From Cupriavidus sp. D39 (GTDB taxonomy: Bacteria; Pseudomonadota; Gammaproteobacteria; Burkholderiales; Burkholderiaceae), in contig NZ_JAPNLE010000009.1 of assembly GCF_026627925.1 (NCBI RefSeq), positions 248,001-312,000 on the forward strand: 64,000 nt of DNA. Reading direction: 5' to 3'. The notes under the pieces were generated by a model that saw only the letters and a program-made list of their open reading frames with translations, made no database searches and had not been told where the DNA came from. How positions within the stretch are numbered: the stretch's first letter is position 1; every line of letters starts with the position of its first letter. The translations under genes and the position numbers were made by a program. Positions 27,682 through 37,427 of the stretch are shown here, piece by piece.

Positions 27682-27803
27682 CCCTCTCCCATGAAATGGG
27701 AGAGGGGCCGAGGAGAGGGTGGGCGCTCGCTCAAGGTGAAGCGCCTCACTCTTGCGGATGCCCGCCCTCTCCCTCAACCCCTCTCCCGCTGCGCGGGAGA
27801 GGG
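27682..27803. repeat. REP-like bipartite palindromic repeat
   Basis: Two strong hairpins of the CCCTCTCCC...GGGAGAGGG type (27682-27706 and 27778-27803) in mirrored orientation, with internal segments 27710-27724 and 27762-27774 that can also pair. This is the common extragenic palindrome of many beta- and gammaproteobacteria, arranged as a two-unit BIME. It sits between the convergent cytochrome c and pqqE genes, where such repeats often protect 3' ends or act as bidirectional terminators. Confidence 0.8.
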
Positions 27804-27912
27804 AGCTACGCCTGCGCGAGATTGCACGCGATCGCTCTTGCAACGCCTGCGCCGGACTTCACCCGACGACCCACACAGAAGTCTGAAGAACCGATTTTTT
27901 GTGCTCCGTTTT

Positions 27913-29118
27913 TTACTTCCGGCTTTCGCTACCAGGACGGCCCGCTTCGCTGCTTAGCCTGAGCGAATTCCCATCGCTGCGGAAGACCATCCCGTGCTCC
28001 TGCCCGCGCGCCTGTACCTCGGCCAGCCTGCCCTGTAGCACGATCTCCATGACCCTCCCATGTTCTCCCGACCGATCGCAGACCGGATCCGTGGCGGCGG
28101 AATCGCCGGTCAGCAGGAACGCCTGGCAGCGGCACCCGCCATGGTCTTCCGCCTGCGAATCGCAGGAACGGCAAGGCTCGGGTAGCCAGTGCGTGCCGCG
28201 AAAGCGCTGGAAGGCGTCGCTCTCGCGCCAGATCTCCCGCAGCGGCCGCGCGGTGACGTTCGGCAGGTCAAGGCCCGGCAGCATGCGGGCCGCGTGGCAG
28301 GGCAGCGCGAGGCCGTCTGGCGCGACGCCCAGGAAGGTGGTGCCCCAGCCGTTCATGCATTTCTTGGGCCGTTGCTCGAAGTAGTCGGGCACCACGAACA
28401 GGATCTGGCACCGGTTGCCGATGCGTGCCCGGTACGCATTCACGACCGCCTCGGCTTCGCGCAGCTGCTCGTGCGTGGGCATCAGCGCCTGGCGGTTCTC
28501 CCAGGCCCAGCCGTAGTACTGGGTGTTGGCCAGTTCCAGGTATTCCGCGCCCATCTCCAGCGCCATCTCGATGATGGCGCCGACGTGGGGCAGGTTGTGC
28601 CGGTGCAGCACGCAGTTCATCACCATCGGGTAGCCGTGCGCCTTGATCAGGCGGGCCACGCGCTGCTTCAGGTTGAAGGTGCGGGTGCTGGAGAGAAAGT
28701 CGTTGAGCTCGCGGCTGGAATCCTGGAACGATAGCTGAATATGGTCAAGCCCGGCGGCGCGCAAGGCGGCCAGCCGGGCATCCGTCAGACCGATGCCGGA
28801 GGTGATGAGGTTGGTGTAGAAGCCGAGCCCGTGGGCATGCTCGACCAGTTCTTCCAGGTCTTTGCGCAGCAGGGGTTCGCCGCCCGACAGGCCCAATTGC
28901 ACGGCGCCCAGCGCGCGCGCTTGGGTGAAGACGTCGCGCCACTGCGCAGTGTCGAGCTCGGCGTCGTGCCGGGCATAGTCCACCGGATTGGAGCAGAAGG
29001 CGCAATGGAGCGGGCAGCGGTAGGTCAGTTCCGCCAGCAGCCATAGTGGTGGGCCGGGCGGCGCTGGCGATGCTGGTGGCTCAGACCAGCCAGCCGCGTT
29101 CGATGGCATGTTTGACAA
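27913..29118 (-). CDS. pqqE: PQQ biosynthesis radical SAM enzyme PqqE
   Basis: Links the Glu and Tyr side chains of PqqA by a carbon-carbon bond. About 401 residues. The radical SAM cysteines are in CPLHCAFC (about residue 36), followed by LSGGEPLLR. The C-terminal SPASM region holds the auxiliary cluster cysteines: C in RPKKCMNGWG, LPCHAAR, and the PCRSCDSQAEDHGGCRCQAF block. The start at 29118 overlaps pqqD by 38 bases; an ATG nine bases later is possible. The tail after the last cysteines is long and ends in a low-similarity stretch. Last gene of the pqqABCDE run, convergent with the cytochrome gene. Confidence 0.95.
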   Translation of the reverse strand: MSNMPSNAAGWSEPPASPAPPGPPLWLLAELTYRCPLHCAFCSNPVDYARHDAELDTAQWRDVFTQARALGAVQLGLSGGEPLLRKDLEELVEHAHGLGFYTNLITSGIGLTDARLAALRAAGLDHIQLSFQDSSRELNDFLSSTRTFNLKQRVARLIKAHGYPMVMNCVLHRHNLPHVGAIIEMALEMGAEYLELANTQYYGWAWENRQALMPTHEQLREAEAVVNAYRARIGNRCQILFVVPDYFEQRPKKCMNGWGTTFLGVAPDGLALPCHAARMLPGLDLPNVTARPLREIWRESDAFQRFRGTHWLPEPCRSCDSQAEDHGGCRCQAFLLTGDSAATDPVCDRSGEHGRVMEIVLQGRLAEVQARGQEHGMVFRSDGNSLRLSSEAGRPGSESRK

Positions 29119-29353
29119 AGGCGTGTACCTCCGGTGCGATACCCTGCACGCCGAAGGCGGACTGCAGGTCGTCGATCAGCATGTCGAGCGTATGGCTGCC
29201 GTCGCAGCGTTGCAGGATGGCGGCCGCGCTGTCGTTGAGCGTGACCATGCCTTCGGGATACAGCAGGATCCAGCTCTGCTGGGCGTCTTCCCACTGCAGG
29301 CGGAAGGTCCGGTGCAGCGTTGGCTTGGCCAGGTCGGCTTCGGTCGGGGTCAT
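29081..29353 (-). CDS. pqqD: PQQ peptide chaperone PqqD
   Basis: Ninety-residue RiPP recognition element that binds PqqA and delivers it to PqqE. Typical residues are [31 protein letters not shown], here split over about residues 17-47, followed by DLQSAFG. The start codon overlaps the pqqC stop by four bases; the end overlaps pqqE. Confidence 0.93.
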   Translation of the reverse strand: MTPTEADLAKPTLHRTFRLQWEDAQQSWILLYPEGMVTLNDSAAAILQRCDGSHTLDMLIDDLQSAFGVQGIAPEVHAFVKHAIERGWLV

Positions 29354-30042
29354 GGGCAGGCGAGTTGGATGGCGTCGAGCATCGACCACAGGATGTCGAG
29401 CTTGAATTTCAGGATCTCCAGCGCGCGCTGCTGCTGCTCGTGCGTGCGGAAGTAGCCAAGGGTCACGCGCAGGCCGTGATCGACGTCGCGCTGCGCGAGC
29501 GGAATGCGGGAGCGGAAATAATCCAGACCTTGCGCTTCGATCCAGGGATAGTGCCCAGGCCAGCCGGCGAGGCGCTCCTTGTGGATCTGCGGGGCGAACA
29601 TCTCCGTCAGGGAGGAGCACACGGCCTCCTGCCAGGGCGCGCGGCGCGCGAAGTTCACATAGGCGTCGACGGCGAAACGCACGCCGGGCAGTACATGCCG
29701 GTGCGACCACAGCTCCTCGCGCGTGAGCCCCACCGCCAGGCCCAGCCGCAACCAGGCTTCGATGCCGCCTTCCTGGGTTTCGGTGCCGTCATGGTCCAGG
29801 ATGCGCACGACCCACCCGCGGCGCGTCGCCCGGTCGGGGCAGTTGGCGAGGACGGCGGCGTCCTTGAGCGGGATGCTGGCCTGGTAGTAGAAGCGGTTGG
29901 CCACCCACGCGCGAATCTGCTCCGGCGTGCATTGCCCGGCCGCCAGGCGCAGGTTGAAGGGGTGGTGGATGTGATAGTCCGTTTCTTTCGCGCGCAGGCG
30001 CGCTTCGAATTCGGCGGTGCTCCAGGCCGTGGCTTGTGTCAT
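29350..30042 (-). CDS. pqqC: Pyrroloquinoline-quinone synthase PqqC
   Basis: Cofactor-free oxidase that carries out the last ring closure and oxidation of PQQ. About 230 residues, all-helical heme oxygenase-like fold. Conserved active-site segments [41 protein letters not shown] and [16 protein letters not shown] are intact. Overlaps both neighbours by four bases, as usual in pqq operons. Confidence 0.96.
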   Translation of the reverse strand: MTQATAWSTAEFEARLRAKETDYHIHHPFNLRLAAGQCTPEQIRAWVANRFYYQASIPLKDAAVLANCPDRATRRGWVVRILDHDGTETQEGGIEAWLRLGLAVGLTREELWSHRHVLPGVRFAVDAYVNFARRAPWQEAVCSSLTEMFAPQIHKERLAGWPGHYPWIEAQGLDYFRSRIPLAQRDVDHGLRVTLGYFRTHEQQQRALEILKFKLDILWSMLDAIQLACP

Positions 30043-30956
30043 AGCGTGATTTCCATGCCGTCGTATGCCACCTCGATGCCGTGGTCCGCCAGCAGGCTGC
30101 GCTGCGGCGAGTCTTCCACCAGGATCGGGTTTGTGTTGTTGATGTGGATCAGGATCTTGCGGGCCGCAGGCAGGCGGTCGAGTGTCTCGATCATGCCGCC
30201 GGGGCCGGACAGCGCGAGATGCCCCATGTCGGCGGCGGTCTTGGCGGAGAAGCCAAGCTGCTGCATTTCGTCGGCGCGCCAGAAGGTGCCGTCCACCAGC
30301 ACCACGTCGGCACGGCGGAGTTCGTCGAGCACATGGGGTTCGATGCGGCCAAGCCCGGGCGCGTAGAAGGCGCGCCGGCCGGTGCCGGACTCGACGATGC
30401 GCAAGCCGATATTGTCGCCGCGCTGTGGCGCGTTGCGGTTCGGAGAGTAGGGCGGCGCCTTGCTCTCCAGCGGCACCGGGGTCAGCATCACGCCACGAAG
30501 CGGCGGCACCGTGAAGGGCGTGTCATCCAGCGCCAGTGTGTGCGTGTCCACCCCGCAGTAGTGCGACAGCATGCGCGTGAGCGGGAACGCCGTGCCGAGA
30601 TTCTGCAGTACCGCCGCGGTGGCGTAGAGCGGCAGCGCCTGCCGGTGCTCGCGCAGCATCAAGAGGCCGGTAACGTGATCGATCTGCGCATCCATCAGGA
30701 CCACGCCGGCAATCCCTGTGTCGCGCGGATGGCGCGCCGGCTGCAGCGCCGGCGCGTGGCGCAACTGGTCGAGGATGTCGGGCGAGGCGTTGACCAGCAC
30801 CCAGTCCTGTCCTTCGTCGGTCAAGGCGATCGAAGATTGGGTGCGCGGCGTGGCGCGCAGCGTGCCGTTGCGCACGCCATCGCAATTCTGGCAGTTGCAG
30901 TTCCACTGGGGAAAGCCGCCGCCGGCGGCCGAGCCCAGAACCCGGATTGTTGTCAT
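30039..30956 (-). CDS. pqqB: PQQ biosynthesis hydroxylase PqqB (MBL fold)
   Basis: Metallo-beta-lactamase-like protein of about 305 residues that hydroxylates the cross-linked tyrosine. It begins at [20 protein letters not shown], so the ATG at 30956 is chosen over the longer frame. The CNCQNC zinc site (about residues 20-25), [16 protein letters not shown], and [10 protein letters not shown] motifs are intact. A hairpin terminator lies between this gene and pqqA. Confidence 0.95.
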   Translation of the reverse strand: MTTIRVLGSAAGGGFPQWNCNCQNCDGVRNGTLRATPRTQSSIALTDEGQDWVLVNASPDILDQLRHAPALQPARHPRDTGIAGVVLMDAQIDHVTGLLMLREHRQALPLYATAAVLQNLGTAFPLTRMLSHYCGVDTHTLALDDTPFTVPPLRGVMLTPVPLESKAPPYSPNRNAPQRGDNIGLRIVESGTGRRAFYAPGLGRIEPHVLDELRRADVVLVDGTFWRADEMQQLGFSAKTAADMGHLALSGPGGMIETLDRLPAARKILIHINNTNPILVEDSPQRSLLADHGIEVAYDGMEITL

Positions 30957-31030
30957 GGCTGAGTCAGAAGCTGAGTCGAAAGGCGGGGTCAATGTGCAAG
31001 TCATGAGCAAAAAGCCCGCCAGCGAGAAGA

Positions 31031-31052
31031 AAGGCCCGCCGGGGCGGGCCTT
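31031..31052 (-). terminator. Hairpin attenuator between pqqA and pqqB
   Basis: AAGGCCCGCC and GGCGGGCCTT arms make a near-perfect ten-pair stem; on the minus strand it is followed by TTTCTTCT. A partial terminator here would give many more pqqA than pqqB transcripts, as is known for other pqq operons. Confidence 0.7.
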
Positions 31053-31081
31053 GCCGGGACGGCACGGTCAGGCAAACGTGA

Positions 31082-31155
31082 TCAGCGGTTGGCGATATAC
31101 ATCGTGATCTCGAAACCCAGGCGCAACTCTTTGTAGGAGGGGTGGTCCAGTTCAT
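31082..31155 (-). CDS. pqqA: PQQ precursor peptide PqqA, frameshifted in this sequence
   Basis: Ribosomally made precursor of PQQ. Adding one C to the four-C run at 31139-31142 (minus strand reading) gives a 24-residue peptide starting MNWTTPSYKEL and ending MYIANR, with the conserved E-x-x-x-Y core (EITMY) whose Glu and Tyr become PQQ. As printed, the frame shifts after WTTP and the core is lost. The 74-base length is one short of 25 codons. AAGGAAGAG ribosome site upstream. If real, the lesion would block PQQ synthesis from this copy; a base-call error is more likely. Confidence 0.85.
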
Positions 31156-31205
31156 GTCTCTTCCTTTGGGTGGCATGGTTAATGAATGCATCATCGGTTC
31201 TTCTT

Positions 31206-31219
31206 GCGGCGATCGCCGC
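31206..31219. promoter_or_regulatory. Perfect palindrome between pqqA and hydrolase genes
   Basis: GCGGCGATCGCCGC is a perfect 14-base palindrome in the 85-base divergent region between pqqA and the alpha/beta hydrolase. It could be an operator for both, though such GC-rich palindromes also arise by chance. Confidence 0.3.
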
Positions 31220-31240
31220 GTTATCTCCGAGGCAACATCC

Positions 31241-32178
31241 ATGCCCACAACGCCGGCGTCAACATCCTGCATTTTTCTCCGTACGCGGGATGGCCACCGC
31301 GTGCATGTGAGGCAGGCCGGCCTCTCCACGGGCGAGCCCTGGCTGGTGCTGCACGGCGGGCCGGGCAGCGGCTGCAGCCCGTCGATGCTGGCCTGGTTCG
31401 ATTTGCCGTGGCACCGTGTGGTGATGCCGGATCAGCGCGGGGCGGGGCGCTCGCGGCCCGCCGGAAGGCTGCGCCGGAACACCGAGGGCGCGCTGCTGGC
31501 GGACCTGGAGCAACTGCGCGAGGCGCTTGGCATTCCGCGCTGGGGCGTGGTGGGCGGATCCTGGGGGGCATCGCTGGCGTTGGCCTATGCCGCGCGCTTT
31601 CCAGCGGCGGTGGCAGCCCTGGTCTTGCGGGGGACGTTCCTGACCGGGCGTGACGACATCCATCGGCTTTTTCACCGCGCCATGGTGGCGCCGGCATGCT
31701 GCGCCGCGTCACGGGACAAGGCGAGCGCGTGTCGGATGCCCGGGCGCGCCTGCTCACTGTATCCAGGGTGTTGCAAAGTGGTACGACTGTTCAAAAACTG
31801 GACACTGCGGGACACTGGCAGCGCATCGAGCGACACTTGCTGGGCCTTGGCCCGATGCGGCCGGGGCGGCGGCAGCCGTGGCGCGAGCGCATGGCGGTGG
31901 TGGACAAATATCGGGTCCAGGCGCACTACCTGCGCCGCCGCGCCGGGCTGGGCAAGCCGGCGCTGCTGAAGGCGGCGGCGGAGATCGGCTCGCGGGAGGC
32001 GCCGGTGACGCTGCTGCATGGCCGCGCCGATGCGGTCTGCCGGCCAGCCAATGCCCTGCGTTTGCAGGCGGTCATGCCCCGGGCACGGATGGTCTGGGTA
32101 CCCGGCGGACACCTGGCTTCAGGTGCCATGGCCGAGGCCGTGCGCACCGCCATCCGCGACTCGGGCTGGCAGCGGTGA
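31241..32178 (+). CDS. Alpha/beta hydrolase, proline iminopeptidase-like, frameshifted
   Basis: Peptidase S33-type hydrolase of about 312 residues after one base is restored. The oxyanion motif LHGGPGSG (about residue 37), MPDQRGAGRS, and nucleophile elbow GGSWGASLALAYA (about 108) are in the first frame. The frame breaks at 31693-31694 after RAMVAP; the next frame continues GMLRRVTGQGERVSD through a late ..LLHGRADAVC and WVPGGH with the catalytic Asp and His. One extra G joins them. Divergent from pqqA; possibly helps trim PQQ intermediates, but that is inference. Confidence 0.82.
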
Positions 32179-33137
32179 CGGATCCCGCCCGCCGGGGTTT
32201 CATGGGCGCCCTGCTGGCGATGGCGCTCAATGGCGCCGGCCCGGCCGCTGCCGCTGGCCGTGTGGTGCTGGACCGGTTGCAGCCGGGTGTGTATGTAGCT
32301 CGTGCCGGCAATGCCGAGGTGGCGCGCGCCAACGCCGGGGAAGTGGTGCCGACCCTGGTCCATGTGACCGGCGCTGGTGTGCTGGTGGTCGATCCGGGCC
32401 CGCACCTGACCTGGGGGAACGGTTTGCTGGCGGCGATCCGGGCTGTGACCCCCGAGCCGGTGCTCTGGGTGGTTAACACCCATGCGCATCCGGAGAACGT
32501 ACTGGCCAACGCCGCCTTGGCGTGCCTGCGGCCGCGCCCCGTGTTCCTGGCGTCGGCAGCCACCGCCAGCCTGATGCGGCAGCGCTGCGAGGCGTGCCTG
32601 GCCAGGCTTGCCGAGCAACTGGGGCCGGCCGTCATGCGAGGCACGCAGATCGTGCTGCCGGACCCCGCTTTGCGGCATGGCGACCGGCTGGCTACCGGCG
32701 GCACGGCATGGGAGGTACAGGTCCACGCGGCGGCACACAGCGCTTCGGATACGGTGCTGTATGCACCGCGGCGGCGGCTGCTATGCGTGGGCGGTCTGGC
32801 TTACCGCGAACGCGTTCCGGAGATGCAAGAGGCTTCCTTGCAGGGCTGGCGGCGCGCGCTTCGTGCACTCTCGGTCCTGCCGGCCGATGTCGTGGTGGGC
32901 ACCGCGGTGGGGACGCCGGCGCAGATGTTGGCGCCGACGCTGGCTTATCTCGATGCGCTGGCCGCGGGCATTGCCGGCGCGCTGGCAGCGGGCGGCGATG
33001 CGGCGCGGATGCCCGGCCCGGCGGCAGGCAAGCCCTACTGCCGTTGGCGCTATTTCGCTTCGCGCCACCCCTTGAACGTGCAGCACGCCTGGCGCGAGCT
33101 GGAGGACCTGTGGATGCACGGCGAGCCGCTGGCCTGA
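32175..33137 (+). CDS. Quinoprotein relay metallohydrolase 2 (MBL fold)
   Basis: About 320 residues. GTG start overlapping the previous stop; an early RRGFMGALLAMAL segment is a twin-arginine-like or Sec signal. The metal motif NTHAHPENVLAN keeps two histidines, with AAHSASDTVL as a later ligand. It is the second of the two SoxH-like proteins that appear with PQQ dehydrogenases, with the other at 24180. C-terminal extension (PYCRWRYFASRHPLNVQHAWRELE in shorter segments) is typical of type 2. Role inferred from context. Confidence 0.83.
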   Translation: MTDPARRGFMGALLAMALNGAGPAAAAGRVVLDRLQPGVYVARAGNAEVARANAGEVVPTLVHVTGAGVLVVDPGPHLTWGNGLLAAIRAVTPEPVLWVVNTHAHPENVLANAALACLRPRPVFLASAATASLMRQRCEACLARLAEQLGPAVMRGTQIVLPDPALRHGDRLATGGTAWEVQVHAAAHSASDTVLYAPRRRLLCVGGLAYRERVPEMQEASLQGWRRALRALSVLPADVVVGTAVGTPAQMLAPTLAYLDALAAGIAGALAAGGDAARMPGPAAGKPYCRWRYFASRHPLNVQHAWRELEDLWMHGEPLA

Positions 33138-33222
33138 GCGCCACCCGCGGCGTAGCGGGTGTTGGGGGCAAGCGCGCACGGACCGCGCCCCACCAGGGGT
33201 AGCGACCGGCGCTTGGGGGCGC

Positions 33223-35276
33223 TCAGCCTTCGTGATGGGGCAGCGCGCTGGCCTCATCCATTTTCCGGTAGACCGTGTTGCGCGAGATGCCCAGCGCCTT
33301 GGCCGCTGCGGAGATATTGCCGTGGTGCGCCTTGACCGCGGCGATGACGGCCAGCGATTCGACGTCGGCCAGGCGGGTCGGTTGGGCGCGGGGCGCCATT
33401 TCCAAGGCGCGAGTGCGATCCGGTGGGGCGTCCGGTGCCACCGCAGCGCCGGGGGCACGCTGGCGACCCGGCGCGCCTGCCGGTCTTCCAGGAAGTCATC
33501 GGGCAGGTGGTCCTCTGTGATCTCGGTCTCGCCTTCGGCCATCAGCCGCGCGGTGCGCAACAAGTTGCCAAGCTGGCGGATATTGCCCGGCCAGTGATAG
33601 GTGCGGAACATCTCCATCACCGATTCACTGATGCGCAGGACACTGGCTTCCTGGCCCATGTGCAACAACTTGTTGGCCACCACATCAAGGTCGCTGCGTT
33701 CGCGCAACGCCGGCAACCGCACCACGAGGCCGTTCAGGCGATAGTAAAGGTCTTCCCGGAACAGGCCATTTGCTACCTGATCGCGCATATTGCGATTGGT
33801 GGCGCAAACCACCGAAACATCGACATGGATCACCTTGCTGCTGCCCAGCGGCGTGATCGCGCGCTCCTGAAGCGCACGCAGCATGCGCGCCTGCAGGTGC
33901 AGCGGCATATCGCCGATTTCGTCGAGGAATAGGGTGCCCCCGTTGGCGAGCAGCATCTTGCCGATGCCGCCCTTCTTGCGGGCGCCGGTGAAGGCGCCTT
34001 CCTCGTAGCCGAACAGCTCGGATTCAATCAGCGTCTCGGGAATCGATGCGCAGTTGACCGCAATGAAGGGCCCGGCATGGCGCGGGCTGTCGGCGTGGAT
34101 GGCGCGCGCCAGCAGTTCCTTGCCGGTGCCGGTTTCCCCCAGCACCATAACGGGAATATCCTTGCCCATTACCTTACGCAGCTTGGTGATGACGCCTTTG
34201 ATCTGGGCGTCGCCGGTGTCGAGGTCGTCCAGGCCGGCGCACCGCTGCGCCGGGGCTGTGGCCGGGCGGCGGGGCAGGGCGGCGGCTTCATGCATGCCGT
34301 GCGCTTCCCGCGCCTCGGCACCGCCACTGTCGATGGCACCGCCGGGGACGGTGGCAGTGGATGCCTTCCACTGAATGCGCGCACTGACCTTGACACCGCT
34401 CGGAAGCGGCAAGCGTACTATGCCTGCGGGCGCCCTGCGCTCTGTGTCGAACAATTGCGACATCGACAGGCCGAACAGCGAAGAGAACGTGTGCGCGTGC
34501 AGTGCGCTAACCGACAACCCGAGCTGGAACTGCGCGCTACGGTTGGCGGAGAGGAAGCGGCCGCCCGGCGTAAAGGAGGCGATGCCTTCGACCAGGGTGC
34601 CGATGAACTCGGCGCGGGAGTGGAAGCGCACGCAGACCATGTCCTGGAAGGCATTGGCGAAGAGCTGGTTCTCGATCATTTGCGCGGACATCCGCACCAG
34701 CGCCATGGTGTGCTTGTGGAATCCGCGCTGATCGCCCGTTACATCCAGCGCGCCGACGGTCTTGCCGTAGGCGTCGAGGATGGGCATGCAAGAGCAGGTG
34801 AGGAAGCGGTTGGCCTCCAGGAAATGCTCCGCGCCGTGTACCAGCGTGGCCTTGTTCTCGGCCAGCGCGGTGCCGATGGCATTGGTGCCGCGGCTTTCCT
34901 CCGACCACAGCGCTCCGGGCTGCAAGGCCACCTTGTTGGCCTTGGCCAGGAAATCGTCATCGCCCAGCGAGTGCAGGATCAGGCCGGCGGCGTCCGTCAG
35001 GATCACCATGCTCTGCGTGTTGACGATCTGGTCATAGAGCGTCTCCATCACCGGCAGAGCGTAGGTGAACAGCGACTGGCTGCGCTCTATCTGGGTCTTC
35101 AGCTCGCTCTGCAGCACCGGGCAGAAGTCTGGCGACTCATAGGGACGCAAGCCATAGGACTCGGAACGCTGGTGGGCCTGGGCGATCAGGTCGGGCCGGT
35201 TGCCCTCCTCCGCGCTGCCCGATGCGGCCGGCGTGGCGACGGGCTCATGCTGGCCGGCGGCCGCTTGGAAAGTCAT
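33223..35276 (-). CDS. Sigma54 activator, AcoR-like, frameshifted at the C-terminus
   Basis: About 684 residues. GAF sensor domain (residues about 75-220), then a linker, then the AAA+ domain with Walker A GETGTGKE, the sigma54-contacting GAFTGA loop, Walker B GGTLFLDEIGD and the arginine region YYRLNGL...LPALRER. The Fis-type helix-turn-helix (HHGNISAAAKALGISRNTVYRKM) is in another frame after a five-G run at 33451-33455; one more G joins it. Start 35276 is supported by CAGGAGACAG. Related proteins activate acetoin and alcohol dehydrogenase genes; here the likely target is the exact sigma54 promoter at 25227. Confidence 0.9.
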
Positions 35277-35476
35277 TTTCTGTCTCCTGTGGAAATCGCC
35301 CGCGATCTGTGCGCGGGTCGCGCCGGGTCCTGGCGTGGTCGACAGGGCCCGGAAGTGTTGCGTCATGAAGCAAAACGCTTGCCAGGTGTTGCATTCCAGG
35401 GCACTTGTTCAGGAATGCTGCGCTGCACGCCAGCCATTTTTCGGGGCCGGGGCCGGTTTATGGCCCACATTGCGCT

Positions 35477-35491
35477 TGGTATGGCTTTTGC
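35477..35491 (+). promoter_or_regulatory. Candidate sigma54 promoter of the cytochrome c-550 gene
   Basis: TGGTATGGCTTTTGC keeps the essential GG and GC at the right spacing of a -24/-12 promoter, with two mismatches in the first half. It lies 45 bases before the start codon and next to the sigma54 activator gene. Confidence 0.5.
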
Positions 35492-35536
35492 GGAAGTCAC
35501 CTCCAAAACATGGTTCAACGACTGGAGGTGACCCTG

Positions 35537-36015
35537 ATGAAAACACCACGCCGCATGCTTGTCCTGATCTCGGTCTGCACGCTTTTGTCCGGGGCGATCC
35601 CCGCGACTGTCTCCGCCCATGGCGACGTCACGCCGCAAGCCGTGGATACCAAGACACTACCGCAACTAGGCGAGCCATGGCGTCCGGATAATCCATACCG
35701 GACCGGAGATGCGCAGCAAGAAGCCATGCGTATCGGTACGTCGGCCTACAATCAGAACTGCGCGCGCTGCCATGGGCTGGAAGCGGTGTCGGGCGGCATC
35801 GCGCCGGACCTGCGCAAGCTCGACGGCGATTGCACGTCGCTGGCCGACGCGAAGAAGAAGCAGGCGTGCATGGGCGAGATCTCGCAGTACTTCACCACCA
35901 CCGTGCGCAAGGGCGCACGCGCGACGGCCGGGTCTACATGCCGCCGTTCGAAGGCGTGCTGAGCCAGGAAGCGGTCTGGGCGATCAAGACCTATCTGGAA
36001 TCGCGGCGTGAATAA
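35537..36015 (+). CDS. pedF: Cytochrome c-550 PedF-like, frameshifted
   Basis: Periplasmic cytochrome c of about 159 residues after restoring one base. Signal peptide ends TVSAHG. Heme motif CARCH at about residue 75, with GGIAPDLRKLDGDC after it and axial Met in the second-frame segment VYMPPFEGVLSQEAVWAIKTYL. The break is near 35913-35915; an added C gives KGRTRDGRVYMPP. PedF-type cytochromes accompany PQQ alcohol dehydrogenases and pass electrons to the oxidase. GGAGGTG ribosome site and a sigma54-like promoter upstream. Confidence 0.85.
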
Positions 36016-36136
36016 GGGTGTTGGCCGGCCGGCGCCCAAGGGCGTTGAGCCGGAAACGGGACGGCATTGCCGGCCTGATCCAGGAATGACTGGATTCACG
36101 GATTCACGATCAATACAAGAGACCAGGAGACTTCCC

Positions 36137-37030
36137 ATGCGCGCCTGTCCTGTCCGGGACGCCGCTCCGTCCAAGCCCGTCCCATTGCCTTCCCGTCGCC
36201 TGGGCGGCGCCCTGTTGGCGCTCGCAGCGCTGCTTTGCGCACAGCCCTCGCTCGCGGATATGGCGAAGATCCGCCAGAGCGGTACCTTGAAGGTCGCGGT
36301 CTATAAAGGCCTGCCGCCATTCTCTACCGAGCAGGGCAACCCGCTGCCCGGCATTGACGTCGCGCTGGCCAAGGCCCTTGGCAAGCAGATGGGGCTGTCC
36401 GTATCGCTGCTGCCCTTCGATGCCGATGAGAACATGTCGGACGACTTGCGCAGTATGGTCTGGCGTGGCCACTACCTGGGCTACGGGCCGGCGGACGTGA
36501 TGCTGCATGTGCCGGTCGACCGCGCGTTCATGCGCGAGAACGACAAGGCGCTGATCTTTGCGCCTTACCACCGCGAGATGTTCGTGCTGGTTCATGACCG
36601 GGAGCGCATTCCCGAGGTCCGGCACCTGGGGGACCTGGCCGGCCAGCCGACCGGCGCGGAGGCGGGCTCGGCCGGCGCCAACGCTCTGCTGTCAGGGGCG
36701 CAGGGCGCGCTGCGCGACAAGGTGAAGATCTATGCCGGAGCCGATGTGGCCCTGCGCGCGTTGTTTGCCGGCGAGATCGCCGCTGCAATGGTCACGCGCT
36801 CCCAATACGAAAGCGCACTGAAGGCGTCCGGCCAGTCTGCCGCGCGCTTTGCCACGGTGGACGTGGCTTCGCCACTGCTGCCCGCGCGCGGCTGGGCCAT
36901 CGGCATGGCCGTCAAGGCCGACGAGCGCGAGCTTGCCGATTCGTTGCGCAACGCGCTGGATGAGATCCGCCGCAGCGGCGAGCTGCAGCAGATCTTCGCG
37001 CAGTACGGTGTGTCGTGGCAAACGCCATGA
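36137..37030 (+). CDS. Quinoprotein-associated periplasmic binding protein (MoxJ/XoxJ-like)
   Basis: About 297 residues of the family 3 solute-binding fold, signal peptide ending PSLADM. Segments LKVAVYKGLPPFSTE, PGIDVALAKALG and GPADVMLHVPVD are diagnostic of the PQQ dehydrogenase-associated branch, which includes MxaJ/XoxJ, known to help assemble the dehydrogenase with its cytochrome. No ABC permease for it nearby, supporting a chaperone rather than uptake role. AGGAGA ribosome site. Confidence 0.85.
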   Translation: MRACPVRDAAPSKPVPLPSRRLGGALLALAALLCAQPSLADMAKIRQSGTLKVAVYKGLPPFSTEQGNPLPGIDVALAKALGKQMGLSVSLLPFDADENMSDDLRSMVWRGHYLGYGPADVMLHVPVDRAFMRENDKALIFAPYHREMFVLVHDRERIPEVRHLGDLAGQPTGAEAGSAGANALLSGAQGALRDKVKIYAGADVALRALFAGEIAAAMVTRSQYESALKASGQSAARFATVDVASPLLPARGWAIGMAVKADERELADSLRNALDEIRRSGELQQIFAQYGVSWQTP

Positions 37031-37427
37031 GTTTCTCCTGCTGTTGGGCGTGCGGAACTCGACCTGGCATCAAGTGAGGATGGCCAAAGGGTAGGGCGCG
37101 CAGCCTCTCAAGATCATGACCGTTGGAGTGATCGAGCGCAAAGCGGTGCCAGCGGCTCGGCCTGTAATGGTCCTCTGGCGCGTGACTCGGAAATGACCTT
37201 GGGCGCCGGCTGCCACCTGACTACTCGAACGTCACATCTTTACTACACTTCAGGAGAGCGGATCCCGTCATCCGACGCAATGCTGGAAGTCTTGTTTGGC
37301 GGGCCTCCATCAGCGTTGGTCCCGAGCTAACGCTCGAGCAAGCGCTGGTTGCGACACGCCACGCTACACCCGCGCAAGCCGGTACCCGGCGGGTATGCTC
37401 CGGTCCGCTTCACTAGGGAGCTTTGGG
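37031..37427. other. Intergenic region, no gene seen
   Basis: About 400 bases between the dehydrogenase locus and the patatin gene. An open frame in the patatin frame continues upstream to 37296, but lacks a ribosome site and coding composition. I see no repeat or clear terminator. Confidence 0.5.

Noticed and set aside
27682..27803. CRISPR-like repeats
   Set aside because: Only two mirrored palindromes with no regular spacing or spacers; they are REP-type elements.
27913..33137. pqqF or pqqG protease gene within the pqq region
   Set aside because: No zinc protease motif HxxEH was seen; the alpha/beta hydrolase is the only peptidase-like gene.
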